Assembly (NCBI GenBank): GCA_036500065.1
Contig: DASYCT010000354.1
Coordinates: 1 to 11,052, forward strand
DNA length: 11,052 nt
Source: JACMLD01 sp036500065
GTDB taxonomy: Bacteria; Bacteroidota; Bacteroidia; Chitinophagales; Chitinophagaceae
Reading direction: 5' to 3'
A program made the position numbers and the translations under genes. A model generated the notes under the pieces. The model worked only from the letters and a program-made list of their open reading frames with translations. It was not told the DNA's origin and made no database searches. Shown here in pieces: positions 7,839-11,052 of the stretch. The first letter of the stretch is position 1, and each line of letters starts with the position of its first letter.

Positions 7839-9671
7839 TTAGTACGTAAATAATGATTGCACTTTATTCGCTGCCGGGAAGTATTGATAAAACGGGCCGG
7901 GCAGTTTTCCGGTCTTACCGGCTACAGAACCATTAAAATCATGGTCAATCGTAATTCCCCTGCCGTCTGGGTATTCCAGGAACTGCTTGCTCAATGCGAA
8001 GAAACCGGTAACCGAAGGACTCAGGACCGGCGACAGGAGTTTCGGGATTACCCGGTTATTCAACATCAACCCAACGCCTTTGGACGAATGTATCAATGTA
8101 AAACCGGCGGTACCGGCTATCGTTTTACTGTGTTTATCGCCCCATGAACTGGCTATGGCTCCATCCAGGTAAACATTATAATCGGAAAGACAGTCAGGGT
8201 TATCCGTCAACCCGTCAAGGCCGCTTTTAATAAAAAGATTGCTGAACCAGCGGTCATCCATCGCCAATGCGGGTATGGTTTGTTTGATCACCAATGAGTG
8301 GGGCAAAAAATTACTGGTGGCAGTGGGCCTGCCCTGCACCCGGTCATTGGTAAATCCGCCATCGTAAAACAGGTTCTGGACAAATACATTCGCTTCGGCG
8401 TCGAGCATCTTAACAGCTTCGCCGCCTGTCTTACCGGGGCCTGCCAATATATTGTTGTCAATTAATACCGGGCCATGACTGTTATAAAAATAAAGACAGC
8501 TTCGCCGGGTTTCCGAAATGATATTCCTGCTGATACGCGTACCCTGCAATAAGGGCCCCATCAATAATCCGTAACCCCCTGTTTTCCCGTTTATTCGTCT
8601 TATGAGGTTGTGATCAACCTGTGCGTCGATCGCCAGCGCCAGGCGGATACCCGCGCATTCTTCCGATGGAAATTCACCGTCGTCGTTTATATCTTCTATG
8701 AGGTTATCCTCAATAAGGCTGAACGAGCCGTGCAGCAATCCGAATATACCTGCCTGCCCACAATGAAAAATATGATTATGCCGGATGATGTGATGGCCTA
8801 CCCTTGCTGTGTCCTGCGAAAGATCGCTGTATGCGGGTTTTGTAGGGCTGGCGGTGGGGTAGTCATGTCCCGTTTGCCCGATGGAGATAGCCACCGATTT
8901 ACAATCGTGCAGGATACAGTTCTGTATCAGCCAGTGTGACCCGCCATTCGTCGAAATGGCGCCGGGTTGCAGGCCATTAACGGATGCCGCCCCGCTGGCC
9001 ACCTGTGCAATGGTAAAACCGTTCAGTGTTATATAACCGATACCCGGCCTTTCAGCAATAAAAGCTGAGGGCCGTGTAGTTATCTCCGTAAGTTGTTTGT
9101 TTGGATCGCTCCGGCCAAAATTGGCTATGATAATCGTTTTCCCGTTTTCCTGCCAGGCAAACCAACTGTATTCAGTATTGGAAATCGCGTCAGCATCTTT
9201 TTTCTCCTTTAAGGCTCTATTGTCGAGGTACACTTCACCCAGGTGCGCGTACGACGAATCGTTATTCACCCATTCTGCGAATGGGTTAAATCCTTTAAAA
9301 ACAGTGGAATCAATTTCAGCACGCCAGCCGTGATCCCCCGCTCTCACCCATGACTTCACTTGTTCGGACCCTTTGATGGTCACTTCTTCGCCGGGCGCGG
9401 CGGAATAACTGATCCGGGTAGTTTCATTGGTTCCTCCCAACTGCAACGGGATCATTTCGCGGTAGGTTCCCTTGTGAATGATAACCTTGTCCCCGGGATG
9501 CGCCAATGCCGCTGCTTTTTTGATTGTCAGCAAGGGAGCCGTTACGCTCCCGCTATTGGCGTCATCGCCGGTTTTGGCTACATGTATTATCCCGGGTGTT
9601 GCATTTACTGAAAAAGCAAGTAACTGGATGAATAAAGCGGATGCTGTAAGAAAATAAAAGGACGTTCGCAT
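7839..9671 (-). CDS. Secreted right-handed parallel beta-helix protein, putative polysaccharide lyase or glycosidase
   Basis: The protein has 610 residues. A signal peptide at about 1-24 ends SVNA. It is followed by HVAKTGDDANSGSVTAP (30-46) and AHPGDKVIIHKGTYRE (57-72), the DUF1565-type opening of extracellular beta-helix carbohydrate enzymes. After an insert (about 100-205), helix coils begin near 212, with repeated patterns such as HWLIQNCILHDC, HIIRHNHIFHCGQAGIF, FSLIEDNLIEDI, AQVDHNLIRRI, TRISRNIISET and PVLIDNNILAG. The acidic cluster DINDDGEFPSEECAGIRL (327-344) lies in the groove region and may hold metal or catalytic residues. The C-terminus (about 500-610) leaves the repeat pattern. 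Comparable folds occur in several PL families and GH families such as GH141, so lyase versus hydrolase cannot be decided here. It precedes the lyase gene by 10 bp and follows the kinase by 52 bp, so an enzyme acting on the same polysaccharide is inferred. Confidence 0.82.
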   Translation of the reverse strand: MRTSFYFLTASALFIQLLAFSVNATPGIIHVAKTGDDANSGSVTAPLLTIKKAAALAHPGDKVIIHKGTYREMIPLQLGGTNETTRISYSAAPGEEVTIKGSEQVKSWVRAGDHGWRAEIDSTVFKGFNPFAEWVNNDSSYAHLGEVYLDNRALKEKKDADAISNTEYSWFAWQENGKTIIIANFGRSDPNKQLTEITTRPSAFIAERPGIGYITLNGFTIAQVASGAASVNGLQPGAISTNGGSHWLIQNCILHDCKSVAISIGQTGHDYPTASPTKPAYSDLSQDTARVGHHIIRHNHIFHCGQAGIFGLLHGSFSLIEDNLIEDINDDGEFPSEECAGIRLALAIDAQVDHNLIRRINGKTGGYGLLMGPLLQGTRISRNIISETRRSCLYFYNSHGPVLIDNNILAGPGKTGGEAVKMLDAEANVFVQNLFYDGGFTNDRVQGRPTATSNFLPHSLVIKQTIPALAMDDRWFSNLFIKSGLDGLTDNPDCLSDYNVYLDGAIASSWGDKHSKTIAGTAGFTLIHSSKGVGLMLNNRVIPKLLSPVLSPSVTGFFALSKQFLEYPDGRGITIDHDFNGSVAGKTGKLPGPFYQYFPAANKVQSLFTY

Positions 9672-9693
9672 TCAAATCGTAGTATGTGAAATA

Positions 9694-9701
9694 CGAATAT
9701 A
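9694..9701 (-). promoter_or_regulatory. Weak candidate -7 element in the 52-bp kinase/beta-helix gap
   Basis: On the minus strand, TATATTCG matches the Bacteroidota -7 consensus TAnnTTTG with one mismatch. It sits about 22 bases before the beta-helix start codon. No matching TTTG -33 element is seen at the expected distance, so this is a tentative internal promoter only. The 52-bp gap (9672-9723) is AT-rich, contains no convincing hairpin, and is the largest gap on the minus strand. If any gene in the cluster has its own promoter, it is most likely here. Confidence 0.18.
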
Positions 9702-9723
9702 ACTATGGAAATGTTTAGCATTT

Positions 9724-11052
9724 TCATGAGTTTTCTTTTACTACCAGAAGCCATTGGCTGAACTGTTTTTCGTTGTTATTATTATAGGCTGGTGTAATCG
9801 TTGTTTTTTCGTGTGTAAAGGAGGAGAGTTGCGGAAGCCCGGTATACAGGCCCGCTTTCAGTCCCGCCATATAAGCCGCGCCCAGCGCCGATACATCCGG
9901 CATCTGCCGGGTCATCACCTTTTTACCGATCAGATCGGCGAGAAGCCGGGTGACAAACCGGTTGGCGGAAATCCCTCCATTGACATTCAATTCCCGTAAA
10001 GGTAGCCCCGCATCCTTTTCCATCGCATTTAAAACGGCTTTAAGCTGGTAAGGAATGGACTCGAGCGCAGCCCGCACGATATGGTTTTTATTGGCGGAAA
10101 AAGTAAGCCCGGTGATGGCGGCCTTCCTGCCCATGTCCCAGAACGGAGCGCCGAGGCCACTAAAAGCGGGTATGATAAAGACACCGTTACTATCCGCGAC
10201 TGCATGAGCCATTTGTTCCGTCTCCCGCACGTCTGTAAATAAATTCAGTTCATTTTTTAGCCATTCAATGGTGGCGCCACAGGAGACAATCACGCCTTCC
10301 AGTGCATAATCCACCCGGCCCTCCATGCTCCAGCATACGGTCGTCACCATGCCGTTGGCCGAAGCAGCGGGCTTGTCGCCGATGTTCATCATGACGCTGC
10401 ACCCGGTGCCCAGTGTGGCCTTGGCGCTGCCCGGCTCAAAACATCCTTCCCCGAAAGCCGCGGCATGTGAATCGCCGATAAGTGCGGTAACAGGCACCAA
10501 CCCGGGCAATAATCCACCTATGTCCGTTTCCCCGTAATGAGCAGCCGACGGTTTTATTACAGGCAACCGGATACCGGTCAAGCCATACGCCTTGATCAGT
10601 TCAGCATCCCAATTCAATGTATGCAGGTTAAAGAAAAGCGTACGGGAAGCGTTGGTATGATCGGTGGCATATTCTTTTCCGTCCGTCAACTTGTACAAAA
10701 GCCAGGTATCGATGGTGCCAAAATAAGCGGTCCCGTTTTCTATGTTTTCCCTTACTTTTTTATCCTGTTGAAAAAGCCAGGTAAGTTTGGTAGCGGAGAA
10801 ATAAGGATCGATAATCAGGCCGGTCTTTTCCTGTATGGTCTGTGCCAGTCCTCTTGTCTTCAACTCTTCGCATACCGCCAGCGAACGTTTGCATTGCCAG
10901 ACGATAGCAGGGTACAGCGGCTGTCCCGCTTTGTTCCAGGTAAGAAAGGTTTCACGCTGGTTGGAAATTCCAATTGCTTTTATGTCGCCGGCGTTGAACC
11001 CCTGCCGGTTAAAATCATCGAGGCATTTCTTTACCGAGTCCAGTACATTCCG
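9724..11052 (-). CDS. FGGY-family carbohydrate/polyol kinase related to glycerol kinase (5' partial)
   Basis: The frame stays open to the right edge, giving 442 visible residues. About 50-60 N-terminal residues with the first phosphate-binding motif are missing. A TTG at 10863 is internal. Visible motifs follow GlpK closely: GISNQRET, AIVWQ, DPYFSATK, GTIDTWLLYKLT, TNASRTLFFNLHTLNWD, GLGAPFWD, ATLGTGCS and the FGGY signature region NGGISANRF. The catalytic Asp (codon 10471-10473) lies in GDSHAAAFGEG. The Arg-Glu of NQRET, the Tyr of DPY and this Asp match the glycerol contacts of E. coli GlpK, but the usual Gln after the catalytic Asp is Ser, and VWQDRR reads VWQCKR. The enzyme should phosphorylate a polyol or sugar with ATP in the cytoplasm. 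Glycerol is possible, but a related sugar released by the downstream enzymes is also plausible, so no gene symbol is given. It is the first visible gene of the minus-strand cluster. Confidence 0.9.
   Translation of the reverse strand, partial: RNVLDSVKKCLDDFNRQGFNAGDIKAIGISNQRETFLTWNKAGQPLYPAIVWQCKRSLAVCEELKTRGLAQTIQEKTGLIIDPYFSATKLTWLFQQDKKVRENIENGTAYFGTIDTWLLYKLTDGKEYATDHTNASRTLFFNLHTLNWDAELIKAYGLTGIRLPVIKPSAAHYGETDIGGLLPGLVPVTALIGDSHAAAFGEGCFEPGSAKATLGTGCSVMMNIGDKPAASANGMVTTVCWSMEGRVDYALEGVIVSCGATIEWLKNELNLFTDVRETEQMAHAVADSNGVFIIPAFSGLGAPFWDMGRKAAITGLTFSANKNHIVRAALESIPYQLKAVLNAMEKDAGLPLRELNVNGGISANRFVTRLLADLIGKKVMTRQMPDVSALGAAYMAGLKAGLYTGLPQLSSFTHEKTTITPAYNNNNEKQFSQWLLVVKENS

Noticed and set aside
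7895..7915. Small inverted repeat (CCGGT/ACCGG) near the end of the beta-helix gene
   Set aside because: It is a 5-bp stem fully inside coding sequence with no T tract, as expected by chance in this composition.
10861..10863. TTG start for the kinase
   Set aside because: Upstream codons encode conserved kinase motifs (NQRET, IVWQ) in the same frame, so the real start lies beyond the right edge.
9724..11052. Naming the kinase glpK
   Set aside because: Pocket substitutions and the polysaccharide-locus context leave the substrate uncertain.

Overview
The window looks like a chromosomal segment of a Bacteroidota bacterium, probably from the Chitinophaga/Sphingobacterium side of the phylum. This is an inference from protein style: a SusC-type plug segment, Bacteroidota-style macroglobulin repeats, type I signal peptides ending in AQ or NA, a cluster of carbohydrate-active enzymes, and no visible Shine-Dalgarno sequences. 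No RNA gene, CRISPR array, insertion sequence or integrase was seen.

Left part (1-5054, plus strand). A very large protein, open at the left window edge, combines macroglobulin (MG) domains, a carboxypeptidase-regulatory-like domain, an isolated SusC/TonB-receptor-type plug, an A2M domain, a thioester domain with an intact Cys-x-Glu-Gln and a C-terminal receptor-binding-like domain. It is probably a cell-envelope protease trap or adhesin-like factor. A near-perfect 15-bp hairpin separates it from a small M28-type zinc aminopeptidase with no signal peptide.

Right part (11052-5042, minus strand). Four genes lie head to tail with gaps of 52, 10 and 12 bp. In transcription order they are an FGGY sugar/polyol kinase related to glycerol kinase (open at the right edge), a secreted right-handed parallel beta-helix protein, a secreted alginate-lyase-fold polysaccharide lyase (PL38-like features), and a secreted alpha/beta-hydrolase of unknown substrate. 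The likely logic is that the three exported proteins cut and de-esterify an acidic polysaccharide or pectin/glycan-like substrate while the kinase traps a released small sugar or polyol in the cytoplasm. No SusC/SusD pair, sensor or regulator is visible, so the locus may continue to the right.

The two halves converge and overlap by 13 bp at their stop codons (5042-5054), with no terminator between them. Nearly all of the window is coding; the only gaps are 62, 12, 10 and 52 bp. The most notable items are the macroglobulin/plug chimera, the uncharacterised hydrolase in a lyase operon, and the glycerol-kinase-like enzyme with altered substrate-pocket motifs in a polysaccharide locus.
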